Shown: one piece after another, positions 8,128 to 16,844 of the stretch
Numbering within the stretch: position 1 is the first letter of the stretch
Layout: the number at the start of each line of letters is the position of its first letter
Source of the DNA: an uncultured Draconibacterium sp.
Lineage (GTDB): Bacteria > Bacteroidota > Bacteroidia > Bacteroidales > Prolixibacteraceae
DNA: 34,870 nt
Reading direction: 5' to 3'
NCBI RefSeq assembly: GCF_913060805.1
Contig: NZ_CAJXTC010000048.1
Span: 1-34,870, forward strand
Program-made: the position numbers and the translations under genes
The notes under the pieces: model-generated
What the model was told of the DNA's origin: nothing
Databases searched by the model: none
Seen by the model: only the letters and a program-made list of their open reading frames with translations

Positions 8128-8811
8128 ATGAAGATTCTGATTATAGAAGACGAAATAGCTTTATCCGACGCCATTTTTCAGTACCTGACCGATGAAGGTT
8201 ATGTGTGCGAAACAGCCTTCGATTACAACACGGCGGCCGAACATCTTGACATCCATTTTTACGACTGTATTTTGGTAGATATCAACCTGCCGGGCGGCAG
8301 CGGGCTCGATCTCATCCGGCAGGTAAAAAAGGACAATAAAAAGATGGGAATCATTATAATTTCGGCACGCGATTCGGTGGAAAACAGAATTGAAGGGCTC
8401 GAAATTGGTGCCGATAATTATCTCACAAAACCTTTTCATTTAGCCGAACTAAATGCTCACCTAAAATCGATTAACCGGCGGATAAATTTCGATGGCGACA
8501 ATCATATTCTCGTTAACGAAATAAAAATACTCCCCGATTCGCACCAGGTTTTTGTAAACGACAACGAGCTGCAACTCACCAAAAAAGAATACGAACTGCT
8601 TCAGTTTTTTGTGGCCAACAAAAACAAGGTTATTACAAAAACCGGTTTGGCGCAGCATCTTTGGGGCGATTACATGGACATTGCCGATTCGTACGATTTT
8701 ATTTACGGACACATTAAAAACCTGCGCAAAAAGCTGATAAAAAAAGGATGCACCGATTATATTAAAACCATTTACGGAGTTGGCTATAAATTCGATTTAA
8801 ACCAGGAATAA
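8128..8811 (+). CDS. OmpR/PhoB-family response regulator
   Basis: DNA-binding transcription regulator of a two-component pair. Of its 227 residues, the N-terminal receiver domain (1-118) has acidic residues E7-D8-E9, phospho-acceptor Asp51 (ILVDINLPGGSG), Ser79 and Lys101 (LTKPF). The C-terminal winged-helix domain (about 130-225) has the family elements LTKKEYELLQFF, VIHI-type helices around IYGHIKNLRKKL and the wing IKTIYGVGYKFD. The cognate kinase starts 24 bases downstream. The regulated genes cannot be deduced; the heme cluster lies immediately after the kinase but on its own leader. Confidence 0.93.
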   Translation: MKILIIEDEIALSDAIFQYLTDEGYVCETAFDYNTAAEHLDIHFYDCILVDINLPGGSGLDLIRQVKKDNKKMGIIIISARDSVENRIEGLEIGADNYLTKPFHLAELNAHLKSINRRINFDGDNHILVNEIKILPDSHQVFVNDNELQLTKKEYELLQFFVANKNKVITKTGLAQHLWGDYMDIADSYDFIYGHIKNLRKKLIKKGCTDYIKTIYGVGYKFDLNQE

Positions 8812-8835
8812 AAGGCAAAGCCAGAAAGAAAGATA

Positions 8836-10119
8836 ATGAAACTACTTACCAAAATAAGTCTCAATTTCCTCTCCATTTCGCTTTTCATTTTCCTTACGGG
8901 GTTAGTGGTTTTTTATTTTGTGCTTCGCCAGCAGGTAAACCAAAATATTAATGTTGAGTTGCAAAAACGCCAAACCAGCATTCAAAACGAATTGAAATCA
9001 GCACACGGAGCAACAACCGCGCCAACCGATTTTGAAAAAAAGGTTGAAGTAACTCCGATTCCGGCAAACCAAAATCCGGTTGAGGGTTATTCCGATACGC
9101 TTATTGTGAACACTGAAACAGGGGTTTACACGGCTTACCGTCAACTGCAGTTTGTTTCGGAGATTGGCGGGCAAAAATACCTGGTACGAATCTTTAAATC
9201 GCATGCCGAAACCGATAACCTGATGGTACGCATTATTTTATCGATGACACTGCTGGTTGTTGCCCTGATTGTAGGACTTTTGGTGCTGAACCGACACATC
9301 TCGCAAAAAACACTGAAATCGTTTTACGACACCATTAACAAAATCAAAAAGTATGACCTGAACACCCACGAAGATTTTCAGCTAAAAGAAAGCGATATTA
9401 AGGAGTTCAACGAGCTGAACAAGGTTTTGACGTCGATGACCGAACGCATAAAAGACGACTACTATAACCTGAAAGAATACACCGAAAATGCCTCGCACGA
9501 ATTACAAACTCCGATTGCCGTTATCATCTCGAAAATGGAGCTGCTTTTGCAATCAGAATGTATGCAGGAAAAAGAGCTAAAAACGATCAGCGATGCTTAT
9601 GAAGCTTCCACCCGGCTTTCGCGCCTGACAAATACTTTGCTGCTCCTTTCTAAAATCGGCAACCGACAATTCCCGGAAGTCAAAAAGATCGATTTAACAC
9701 AAATTATCGACACACAACTCTCATTCCTTGAAGATGTTATTGAAAGCAAAAAGATTACGGTGGAAAGCCCAGACAAACCATATTTTACAGAAATGAATCC
9801 CTACTTAGCCGACATCCTGATTTCTAACTTATTAAAAAATGCCATCCGCCACAATCATAAAAACGGTTCCATTTCAATAACGGCAAACGATAAACAACTT
9901 ACGATTGCCAACAGCGGCGAAAAAATTCAGGGAAGCGCCGACGATATTTTTAAACGATTTTACAAATCATCATCATCCGACAGTTCGGTTGGATTGGGGC
10001 TTGCCATTGTTCAGAAAATATGCGAAGTTTCGGGTTTTAAGGCCCTTTATTCTTATGAGGATAATCTGCACAATTTCAGCATTATTTTTCGTCCGGAAAC
10101 AAACAATTTTGAAGTGTAA
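8836..10119 (+). CDS. Sensor histidine kinase
   Basis: Inner-membrane sensor that phosphorylates the adjacent response regulator. It has 427 residues: a first membrane segment at about 9-31, a periplasmic domain of about 100 residues with no recognised fold, a second membrane segment at about 131-151, then a HAMP-like linker, the dimerisation/phospho-acceptor helix with His221 (NASHELQTP), the N box with Asn335 (ISNLLKNAIRHN), a G1-like motif IANSGEKI, the F box DIFKRFYKS and the G2 box SVGLGLAIV. All catalytic boxes are present, so it should be active. The G1 motif uses Asn-Ser rather than Asp-x-Gly, a variant seen in other kinases. The signal sensed is unknown. Confidence 0.93.
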   Translation: MKLLTKISLNFLSISLFIFLTGLVVFYFVLRQQVNQNINVELQKRQTSIQNELKSAHGATTAPTDFEKKVEVTPIPANQNPVEGYSDTLIVNTETGVYTAYRQLQFVSEIGGQKYLVRIFKSHAETDNLMVRIILSMTLLVVALIVGLLVLNRHISQKTLKSFYDTINKIKKYDLNTHEDFQLKESDIKEFNELNKVLTSMTERIKDDYYNLKEYTENASHELQTPIAVIISKMELLLQSECMQEKELKTISDAYEASTRLSRLTNTLLLLSKIGNRQFPEVKKIDLTQIIDTQLSFLEDVIESKKITVESPDKPYFTEMNPYLADILISNLLKNAIRHNHKNGSISITANDKQLTIANSGEKIQGSADDIFKRFYKSSSSDSSVGLGLAIVQKICEVSGFKALYSYEDNLHNFSIIFRPETNNFEV

Positions 10120-10214
10120 ATCTCCAAGTCTAGACAACACATAACTTACTGTATTTCTAGCAAATAAACACACCGCTTACAACCCTTTGTTCAATACTCT
10201 GCCAAATCTGATTT

Positions 10215-10238
10215 TTTCTACAGATTTTCTACAGATTG
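10215..10238 (+). repeat. Short direct repeat upstream of hemA
   Basis: TTTCTACAGAT occurs twice in immediate succession, about 50 bases upstream of the hemA ATG. A -7-like box TAGTATTG (10245-10252, one mismatch to TAnnTTTG) follows it. The arrangement could be a tandem operator next to a weak promoter, but the repeat is short and may be chance. Confidence 0.3.
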
Positions 10239-10282
10239 TTTTAATAGTATTGTTTCAAAATCAAGACTTAAGCGATTCATTC

Positions 10283-11536
10283 ATGATAGGATTACTTGGA
10301 TTAAACCACAAAACTGCTCCGATAAAAGTTCGCGAGAAATTCGTTTTTTGCGAAGAGGATGTGAAGCGTTTTGTGCCGCAATTAATCGACGCAGGAATAA
10401 ACGGTGCAATCGTTGTTTCGACTTGCAACCGTACCGAAATATATTTTGACTACACGGAAAAAGACATTTTTGATTGTACATCAACATTGGCCAAAATGCT
10501 TTTTGATTGGAGAAAAGCGGATAAAAGTGTGGGATCGCATTTTTACCACAAATTCCAGGAAGAAGCTTCGTTGCATTTATTCCGTGTGGCTTCAGGGCTC
10601 GACTCAATGGCACTGGGCGAATACCAGATTGTTGGCCAGCTGAAAGATGCGTTTGCCATTGCCGACAAATATGAGTTGCACAGCCCAACTTTAATTCGTT
10701 TGTTCAACAAGGCTTTCGAAGCCGGCAAAAAGGTAAGAACAGAAACTGCACTTTCAAAAGGAGCGGTTTCCGTTAGTTACGCTGCAGTTGAACTGGCCAA
10801 CGAAAAGTTGCACAACCTGTGTTCGCATCCAACATTGCTGCTTGGAGCGGGTCAGACCGGCGAATTAACGCTGCAAAACCTGTTGAAAAAAGGTTGCGAC
10901 AAGTTCACGATTATCAACCGCACAGCGGAAAAAGCTCAGGAACTCGCGAATCGTTACAAAGGCATCGCAAAAGAATTCTCAGAGCTGCAGAATGAATTGG
11001 TGAAAAACGATATCTTAATCACATCAACGGCATCAAAGAAACCACTTGTAACCAAAGATATGGTGGAGAAAGTGATGATTGAGCGCCAAAACAAACCGAT
11101 GTTTTTTGTCGATCTTTCAGTGCCTCACAATGTGGCTTCAGATGTGGCTGAAATCGAAAATGTTTTTGTTATCGATGTCGACGATTTGCAAGCCGTTGTT
11201 GAACGGACTTTCGGAAAACGCCGTGGCGAAATTGAAAAAGCCGAAAAAATTATTGCCGAGTTTGTTACTGATTTTAGCGACTGGCAACACACCCGTAATC
11301 TGACTCCGACTTTCCAAAACATCAGCGATAATTTCAAGAAAATAAATGAAGCAGAACTCGAAGGTTTTATCAAACGCCAGTCGAAAGACAACACCGATGA
11401 AGCTTCGATGTACGCCGATCATATTACCAATAAATTTATCCGCCTGATGATCAAAAACGTAAAGTCGATCACCGATAACGGGCGTAAAAAAGAATACATC
11501 GAATTGGTTAACGACCTGTTCAAGATTGCTCCATGA
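10283..11536 (+). CDS. hemA: Glutamyl-tRNA reductase
   Basis: First committed step of C5-pathway tetrapyrrole synthesis: reduces glutamyl-tRNA(Glu) to glutamate-1-semialdehyde with NADPH. I chose ATG 10283 (MIGLLGLNHKTAPIKVREKF) because this is the family N-terminus; the frame is open upstream to 10187 but those 32 residues are not family-like. The resulting 417 residues match the usual length. The catalytic Cys48 lies in VVSTCNRTEIYF, SGLDSMALGEYQIVGQ is the substrate-domain signature, and LLGAGQTGELTLQNLL is the NADPH-binding loop. The C-terminal dimerisation helix is present. Its stop overlaps the hemC start by 4 bases (ATGA), so hemA and hemCD are translationally coupled. Confidence 0.97.
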   Translation: MIGLLGLNHKTAPIKVREKFVFCEEDVKRFVPQLIDAGINGAIVVSTCNRTEIYFDYTEKDIFDCTSTLAKMLFDWRKADKSVGSHFYHKFQEEASLHLFRVASGLDSMALGEYQIVGQLKDAFAIADKYELHSPTLIRLFNKAFEAGKKVRTETALSKGAVSVSYAAVELANEKLHNLCSHPTLLLGAGQTGELTLQNLLKKGCDKFTIINRTAEKAQELANRYKGIAKEFSELQNELVKNDILITSTASKKPLVTKDMVEKVMIERQNKPMFFVDLSVPHNVASDVAEIENVFVIDVDDLQAVVERTFGKRRGEIEKAEKIIAEFVTDFSDWQHTRNLTPTFQNISDNFKKINEAELEGFIKRQSKDNTDEASMYADHITNKFIRLMIKNVKSITDNGRKKEYIELVNDLFKIAP

Positions 11537-13245
11537 AAAATACGATTCGCATTGGTACACGAGGCAGCAAGCTTGCCTTATATCAGGCTTATAGGGTTAA
11601 AGACGAACTGGTACCAAAATTCCCTGAAAAGCAATTTGAGATTGTCGTTATAAAAACAAAAGGCGACAAAATACTGGATGTTCCGCTGTCAAAAATTGGC
11701 GACAAAGGCCTTTTCACCAAAGAGCTGGAAATTGCCATGTTCAATAACGAAATCGACATGGCCGTGCACAGTTTAAAAGACCTTCCAACTATTTTTCCTG
11801 AAGGAACAAAACTGGGCGCCGTGCTGGAAAGAGGCACCGTTAACGATGCGTTGGTCAGCAAAGATCATTTAAAACTTTCGGAACTCACTTCGGAACACAC
11901 CATCGCAACTTCAAGTTTACGCCGCAAAGCACAACTGTTACGTTTGAATCCGGATTTTAACATTGTTGAGATCAGAGGAAACGTAAACACACGCATCCGT
12001 AAAATGAATGAAGGTTACTGCGATGCCATGATCATGGCAGGTGCAGGATTGCAACGCCTCGAAATGGATGAAGCAATCACCGAAATTCTCGCTCCTGAAA
12101 CAATGATTCCCGCATGCGGACAAGGTGCTATTGCTATCGAAATAAAAGACAACGATCCGGAGATTGAAGCAATTATTGCGCAGATCAATCACAAGGAAAC
12201 GATGATAACGAGTTCGGCAGAACGTGTGTTTTTGAATACCTTGGAAGGCGGTTGCCAGATTCCAGTGGGAAGTACCTGCAAAGTTGAAGGTGAACAGGTG
12301 AAAATTACTGGCTTTGTTGCCAGCATAGACGGAAGTCAATTTCTGAAAGAAACAGTTACCGGCCCGGTTGAAGATGCCAATGAAATGGCGAGAAATCTGG
12401 CCAATAAATTATTCAATGCCGGTGGAAAAGAGATTCTTGATGCCATCCGCACGGAGAATTTACCGGTTACAAATACAGCGCTTCCATTAACAGACAAGGT
12501 GATTATTTCAACTCGTCCGGCGGATATTCACGATGATCTTCCTGAGCTGCTAACAAAAGCAGGTGCTTCGGTAGTTTCGCTGCCAATGATTCAAATTGAG
12601 CAGACACAACTTACTGCAACAGAAGAGCAATCGATACAGAATCTAGATCAGTTCCAGTGGGTAATTTTCACCAGCAAAAATGGCGTTGTAAGTTTCTTTA
12701 AACAATTGATTGAAACAGTAGGCAACACTACTTTGCCCAACGATTTGAAGATTGCCGTAATCGGCAAAAACACAGCAGCAGAACTGGACTATTACGGTTA
12801 TGCTCCTTATTTTACAGCCAATGAAAATTCTTCTGACGGCCTTCTTAAAGAATTAGCAGAAAAACACAATCTGCAAAACCAAAATATTTTATTGGCACTC
12901 GGAAATCTGGCCGGTGATAAACTGGAAACGGAATTATCGAAATCAAATTCAGTTACCCGGGTAAATACTTATCAAACAGTAAAACCATCGGGAGCTGATT
13001 CAAAAATATTAGATGCGATTTCAATTGACAACTACGATCTGATCGTATTCACAAGTCCATCCACTTTTAACAATTTCTGCCACTTTTATGGCACCGAAAA
13101 TATTGCGAAAGTGAAGATGGCCAGCATTGGAGAAGTAACTTCAGAGGCTATCCGACAAGGTGGTGCAGAGCCATTGGTTACAGCAGAAAATTCAAATGCA
13201 GAAGGACTTTACAAAGCAATAATTGACTATTATCAAACAAAATAA
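11533..13245 (+). CDS. hemCD: Fused porphobilinogen deaminase / uroporphyrinogen-III synthase
   Basis: Two successive heme enzymes in one 570-residue chain. Residues 1 to about 305 are HemC: IGTRGSKLALYQA at the N-terminus, the DMAVHSLKDLP and SSLRRKAQLL substrate motifs, and Cys241 (LEGGCQIPVGS), which binds the dipyrromethane cofactor. After a short linker (about 306-317), residues 318-570 are HemD-like, starting DKVIISTRPADIHDDLPELL and including FTSKNGVVSFF and FTSPSTFNNF. The fusion would make hydroxymethylbilane and cyclise it to uroporphyrinogen III, limiting loss of the unstable intermediate. The reading frame across the junction is continuous with no sign of a frameshift. HemC is certain; HemD is diverse, but the length and motifs fit. 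Confidence 0.93.
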   Translation: MKNTIRIGTRGSKLALYQAYRVKDELVPKFPEKQFEIVVIKTKGDKILDVPLSKIGDKGLFTKELEIAMFNNEIDMAVHSLKDLPTIFPEGTKLGAVLERGTVNDALVSKDHLKLSELTSEHTIATSSLRRKAQLLRLNPDFNIVEIRGNVNTRIRKMNEGYCDAMIMAGAGLQRLEMDEAITEILAPETMIPACGQGAIAIEIKDNDPEIEAIIAQINHKETMITSSAERVFLNTLEGGCQIPVGSTCKVEGEQVKITGFVASIDGSQFLKETVTGPVEDANEMARNLANKLFNAGGKEILDAIRTENLPVTNTALPLTDKVIISTRPADIHDDLPELLTKAGASVVSLPMIQIEQTQLTATEEQSIQNLDQFQWVIFTSKNGVVSFFKQLIETVGNTTLPNDLKIAVIGKNTAAELDYYGYAPYFTANENSSDGLLKELAEKHNLQNQNILLALGNLAGDKLETELSKSNSVTRVNTYQTVKPSGADSKILDAISIDNYDLIVFTSPSTFNNFCHFYGTENIAKVKMASIGEVTSEAIRQGGAEPLVTAENSNAEGLYKAIIDYYQTK

Positions 13246-13255
13246 AAACTACGCT

Positions 13256-14239
13256 ATGATGTTTCCTGAAACAAGATTACGAAGATTAAGATATAATTCG
13301 GTTTTACGCGACATGGTAACCGAAACTAAACTGTCGGTTGACGATTTGGTAATGCCACTTTTTGTTTGTGCCGGAACCAACGTTCGCAACCCGATCAGCT
13401 CGATGCCTGGCAACTTTCAACTGTCGGTTGAGAACCTTGTTGAAGAATGTAAAAATGTTTCCGCATCGGGCGTGAAAGCCGTTCTTTTATTTGGTATTCC
13501 TGCCGAAAAAGACGAGGATGGAACAGTTGCTTGTCAGCACGACGGGATTGTACAGCAAGCCATCCGTGCCATAAAAGCTGAACTTCCGGAATTGTATATT
13601 ATTGCCGATGTTTGCAACTGCGAATACACCACACACGGACACTGCGGGACCATAATTGATGGCGATGTGGATAACGACACCACGCTTGAAACGCTGGCCG
13701 CGCAATCGGTTTCACTGGCAGAAGCCGGTGCTGACATGATCGCCCCGAGCGATATGATGGACGGACGTGTTGGACGAATCCGTGAAGCGCTTGACGAAAA
13801 CAAATTCGAGAAAATTCCGATCATGGCTTATTCGGCTAAATATGCATCGGGTTTTTACGGGCCATTTCGCGAGGCTGCCGAAAGTGCGCCAAAATTTGGC
13901 AACCGTGCCACTTATCAAATGAATCCGGCCAATTCGGACGAAGCTATGCGCGAAGTGGAACTCGACATTGCAGAAGGTGCCGACATTGTTATGGTAAAAC
14001 CGGCGCTCTCTTTCCTCGATATAATTTACCGTGTAAAAACGGAATTCAAAATGCCAACGGCTGCGTACAATGTTAGTGGCGAATTCTCGATGCTAAAAGC
14101 AGCCGAAGAGAAAGATTGGATTGACGGGCCGCGCGTTATGATGGAAATTCTCACCTCGATAAAAAGAGCCGGCGCTGATATTATTATTACGTATTCAGCT
14201 GTTGACGCAGCGAAAATTTTGAATGGAATAAAAGGATAG
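13256..14239 (+). CDS. hemB: Delta-aminolevulinic acid dehydratase (porphobilinogen synthase)
   Basis: Condenses two 5-aminolevulinate molecules to porphobilinogen. I place the start at ATG 13256 (MMFPETRLRRLRYNSVLRDM), 10 bases after the hemCD stop; the longer frame from 13223 overlaps hemCD and adds non-family residues. The protein has 327 residues. Zinc-type active-site cysteines are at 120, 122 and 130 (DVCNCEYTTHGHC), and the Schiff-base lysines are Lys195 (AYSAKYASGFYGP) and Lys248 (MVKPALSFLD). It is therefore the zinc-dependent form rather than the Mg/Asp form. It is part of the tight hem operon. Confidence 0.97.
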   Translation: MMFPETRLRRLRYNSVLRDMVTETKLSVDDLVMPLFVCAGTNVRNPISSMPGNFQLSVENLVEECKNVSASGVKAVLLFGIPAEKDEDGTVACQHDGIVQQAIRAIKAELPELYIIADVCNCEYTTHGHCGTIIDGDVDNDTTLETLAAQSVSLAEAGADMIAPSDMMDGRVGRIREALDENKFEKIPIMAYSAKYASGFYGPFREAAESAPKFGNRATYQMNPANSDEAMREVELDIAEGADIVMVKPALSFLDIIYRVKTEFKMPTAAYNVSGEFSMLKAAEEKDWIDGPRVMMEILTSIKRAGADIIITYSAVDAAKILNGIKG

Positions 14240-14242
14240 AAC

Positions 14243-15538
14243 ATGCAGTTTTCAAAAAGTATAGAAGCATTTCAGCAAGCTCAGCAAAGTATTCCGGGAG
14301 GCGTAAACTCTCCGGTTAGGGCTTTTAAAAGTGTTAATTTAAATCCGGTTTTTATCGACTGTGCCAATGGATCACAAGTTGTTGATCTCGACGGAAATCA
14401 ATATACCGACTTTGTGTCGTCGTGGGGGCCACTGATTTTTGGTCATGCCCACCCCGAAATTGTGTCGGCCATTAATGAAGCCGCACAAAAAGGGACCAGC
14501 TACGGCGCTCCTACTTTGTACGAAACAGAAATGGCCGAGCTGATCGTTGAAATGGTGCCTTCGATAGAAAAAGTGCGTATGGTAAACTCGGGAACCGAGG
14601 CCACAATGAGCGCTATTCGTTTGGCACGTGGATATACAGGTCGCGAGAAAATTGTAAAGTTTGTTGGAAACTACCACGGACACGGCGACAGTTTCCTGAT
14701 CAAAGCAGGTTCAGGCGCCATCACATTGGGATTACCTGATAGTCCGGGTGTAACTGCCGGAAATGCAAAAGATACCTTGCTAGCCAATTATAACGATCTG
14801 GCTTCGGTAGAACAACTTTTCGAAGAAGACGGAGAAAATATAGCCGCAATAATTGTTGAACCGGTTGCCGGAAATATGGGTGTTGTTCTTCCTGAAAAAG
14901 GATTTTTGGAAGGCCTGCGCGAAATCGCCACAATAAATGGCGCATTGTTAATTTTCGACGAGGTGATCACCGGTTTTCGTTTGGCAAAAGGTGGTGCACA
15001 GGAATTCTTTAATGTAATGCCCGATATTACCACGCTTGGGAAAATTATTGGCGGAGGTTTGCCTGTTGGCGCTTACGGTGGTAAAAAAGAAATTATGGAT
15101 CAACTGGCTCCAAATGGCCCGATTTACCAGGCCGGAACTCTATCTGGAAATCCACTGGCAATGGCCGCAGGAAGTACCATGTTGAAACTGATCCTGAACA
15201 CAGAGGACTTCTACCCGGAATTGGAGCGCAAAGCCCAAAAGCTGGAAGAAGGAATTCGTAACAACCTAAAAGAAACAGGTATTAAAGCGGTGTTGAATCG
15301 TGTTGGCTCGATGATGACTTTGTTCTTCACCGACGAAGAAAAAGTAAGCTCATACGAAGAAGCAATGAGTGCAAACACAACACGTTATGCCGAATATTTC
15401 AAAATGTCACTGGAGAGCGGCATGTACATCGCTCCGTCGCAGTTTGAATGTTTGTTTGTATCGTACGCACACACCGACGAAGACATCGACAACATCATTA
15501 GTGCCAATTTAAACGCTTTAAAAGAACTAAAAGATTGA
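14243..15538 (+). CDS. hemL: Glutamate-1-semialdehyde 2,1-aminomutase
   Basis: PLP enzyme converting glutamate-1-semialdehyde, the HemA product, to 5-aminolevulinate. It has 431 residues, the usual length. PLP-binding Lys267 is in [19 protein letters not shown]; other signatures are the N-terminal [39 protein letters not shown] and FDEVITGFR. It starts 3 bases after hemB, so the two are co-transcribed. Together with HemA it shows that this organism uses the C5 pathway. Confidence 0.97.
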   Translation: MQFSKSIEAFQQAQQSIPGGVNSPVRAFKSVNLNPVFIDCANGSQVVDLDGNQYTDFVSSWGPLIFGHAHPEIVSAINEAAQKGTSYGAPTLYETEMAELIVEMVPSIEKVRMVNSGTEATMSAIRLARGYTGREKIVKFVGNYHGHGDSFLIKAGSGAITLGLPDSPGVTAGNAKDTLLANYNDLASVEQLFEEDGENIAAIIVEPVAGNMGVVLPEKGFLEGLREIATINGALLIFDEVITGFRLAKGGAQEFFNVMPDITTLGKIIGGGLPVGAYGGKKEIMDQLAPNGPIYQAGTLSGNPLAMAAGSTMLKLILNTEDFYPELERKAQKLEEGIRNNLKETGIKAVLNRVGSMMTLFFTDEEKVSSYEEAMSANTTRYAEYFKMSLESGMYIAPSQFECLFVSYAHTDEDIDNIISANLNALKELKD

Positions 15539-15543
15539 GAGAA

Positions 15544-15605
15544 GGTTGAAAACAGATTGAAGGAGATTGCTCAATCTCATCAATCCATTCAATCATTTCA
15601 ATCTG
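15544..15605. repeat. CAATC 9-base-period array with inverted GATTG words
   Basis: CAATC occurs at 15572, 15581, 15590 and 15599, an exact 9-base period. The left side carries GATTG at 15555 and 15565 and GGTTG at 15544. Because the words are inverted, nested stems form: 15553-15561 with 15597-15605 (9 bp) and 15563-15569 with 15572-15578. There is no U-tract on either strand, so I do not call it a terminator. It lies in the 135-base hemL-hemE spacer. Confidence 0.6.
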
Positions 15606-15673
15606 AAACCAGTTGGAAATATTTTGCAGACAGTTACACAAACCTTGTAGATAAGAAAGAAATACGAAAATAG

Positions 15674-16705
15674 ATGGAAAAAGGAATATTTATAAAAACA
15701 CTAGAGGGGCAAAAAACAGAACGGCCACCAGTGTGGTTTATGCGTCAGGCGGGAAGAGTTTTGCCGTCGTACCTTGAAATGCGGAAGCAGTACAGTTTTA
15801 AAGAACTGATGCGCGATCCGGAACTGGCAGCTAAAGTAACACTTTTGCCTGTTTACGATCTTGGCGTTGACGCAGCCATTCTTTTTTCCGATATCCTTGT
15901 TATTCCCGAGGCGATGGGAATGGAACTAACATTCACTGATTCGGGGCCACGTTTTGCAACGGCTTTAAAAGATCTTGACGATCCGATGACGCTCATCAAT
16001 CCTGACGCCACAAAACTGGAATACATTTACAATGTGATCGACAAAATACAGGAAACCAAACCGGCGGATTTTCCGTTGATTGGTTTTTGCGGAGCGCCAT
16101 TTACAACGCTTTGTTACATGGTGCAGGGATTGGGAACTAACCACACTTTCCCCGATGCAGTTTCGCTGTTGTACAAAGACAAAAAGCTGGCCAAACAACT
16201 GTTAGGCGCCATTACCGAACTCTCGATTGAATATGCGCTGAACCAGGTAAAACATGGCATTGCAGCTTTTCAGATCTTTGAAACGCACGCCGGGCTTATT
16301 CCTGCTGATTTGTACATGGAATTGATTATGCCGTTCGTTCGAAAAATATCGGCTGCAGTAATGGAAACAGGCACACCAACTATTTTCTTACCAAAAGGTT
16401 TGGGAACCGGCTTAAAACAGCTGCAACCCGGCGATGCCGATTTCATCAGTGTCGACTGGCAAGTGCCCATTAAAGAAGCACGCGAAATGATTCCCGCTGA
16501 TATGGGCGTTCAGGGAAATTTTGATCCACGAATTTTGTTTGCCAACCAGGAAGTAATTGAAACGAAGTTGCAGGAATATCTTGCCTTTGGAGCTGAAAAT
16601 GACAAATGGATTTTTAATGTAGGTCATGGTTTTGTTCCCGGCATTCCGGTTGAAAATGCTAAATTCGTTGTGGACTGGATCAAAAGTGCAAACTGGAACA
16701 GTTGA
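15674..16705 (+). CDS. hemE: Uroporphyrinogen decarboxylase
   Basis: Decarboxylates uroporphyrinogen III to coproporphyrinogen III, committing it to heme rather than siroheme. It has 343 residues with the N-terminal signature RPPVWFMRQAGRVLPSYLEMR, containing the substrate-binding Arg residues, the catalytic Asp motif AAILFSDILVIPEAMG, the second signature GFCGAPFTTLCYMVQG, and the C-terminal NVGHGFVPGIPVENAK. It follows hemL after a 135-base spacer with a word array, so it may have a separate promoter; I see no clear one. Later heme enzymes such as hemN/hemG are not in the window. Confidence 0.97.
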   Translation: MEKGIFIKTLEGQKTERPPVWFMRQAGRVLPSYLEMRKQYSFKELMRDPELAAKVTLLPVYDLGVDAAILFSDILVIPEAMGMELTFTDSGPRFATALKDLDDPMTLINPDATKLEYIYNVIDKIQETKPADFPLIGFCGAPFTTLCYMVQGLGTNHTFPDAVSLLYKDKKLAKQLLGAITELSIEYALNQVKHGIAAFQIFETHAGLIPADLYMELIMPFVRKISAAVMETGTPTIFLPKGLGTGLKQLQPGDADFISVDWQVPIKEAREMIPADMGVQGNFDPRILFANQEVIETKLQEYLAFGAENDKWIFNVGHGFVPGIPVENAKFVVDWIKSANWNS

Positions 16706-16817
16706 ATTGCAATTGAAGATTAACGATTTTCGATTGGCGAAGGATAAGAGAAAAGTTTCACCAATGAAAACCGGCAACTGGATACCAAACAATTAATTTG
16801 AGAATTTAAAAATTGCG

Positions 16818-16841
16818 ACTGTAAACTGAGACTGAATACTG
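16818..16841. repeat. ACTG-phased repeat, copy 2
   Basis: ACTG occurs at 16818, 16825, 16831 and 16838, steps 7, 6 and 7, just before the ATG at 16845. The spacing is identical to the repeat at 2882-2905, and the two 25-base stretches agree at most positions. It lies in the hemE-downstream spacer. Confidence 0.55.
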
Positions 16842-16844
16842 AAA

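Noticed and set aside
10187-10282. 32-residue N-terminal extension of HemA
   Set aside because: The frame is open but contains no family residues and crosses the direct repeat; the standard HemA N-terminus begins at 10283.
15544-15605. Intrinsic terminator after hemL
   Set aside because: Stems exist but no U-tract follows on either strand, and the phased CAATC words explain the self-complementarity.
16706-16844. A small gene between hemE and the membrane protein
   Set aside because: No start-to-stop frame of reasonable composition; the stretch is built of short repeated words.
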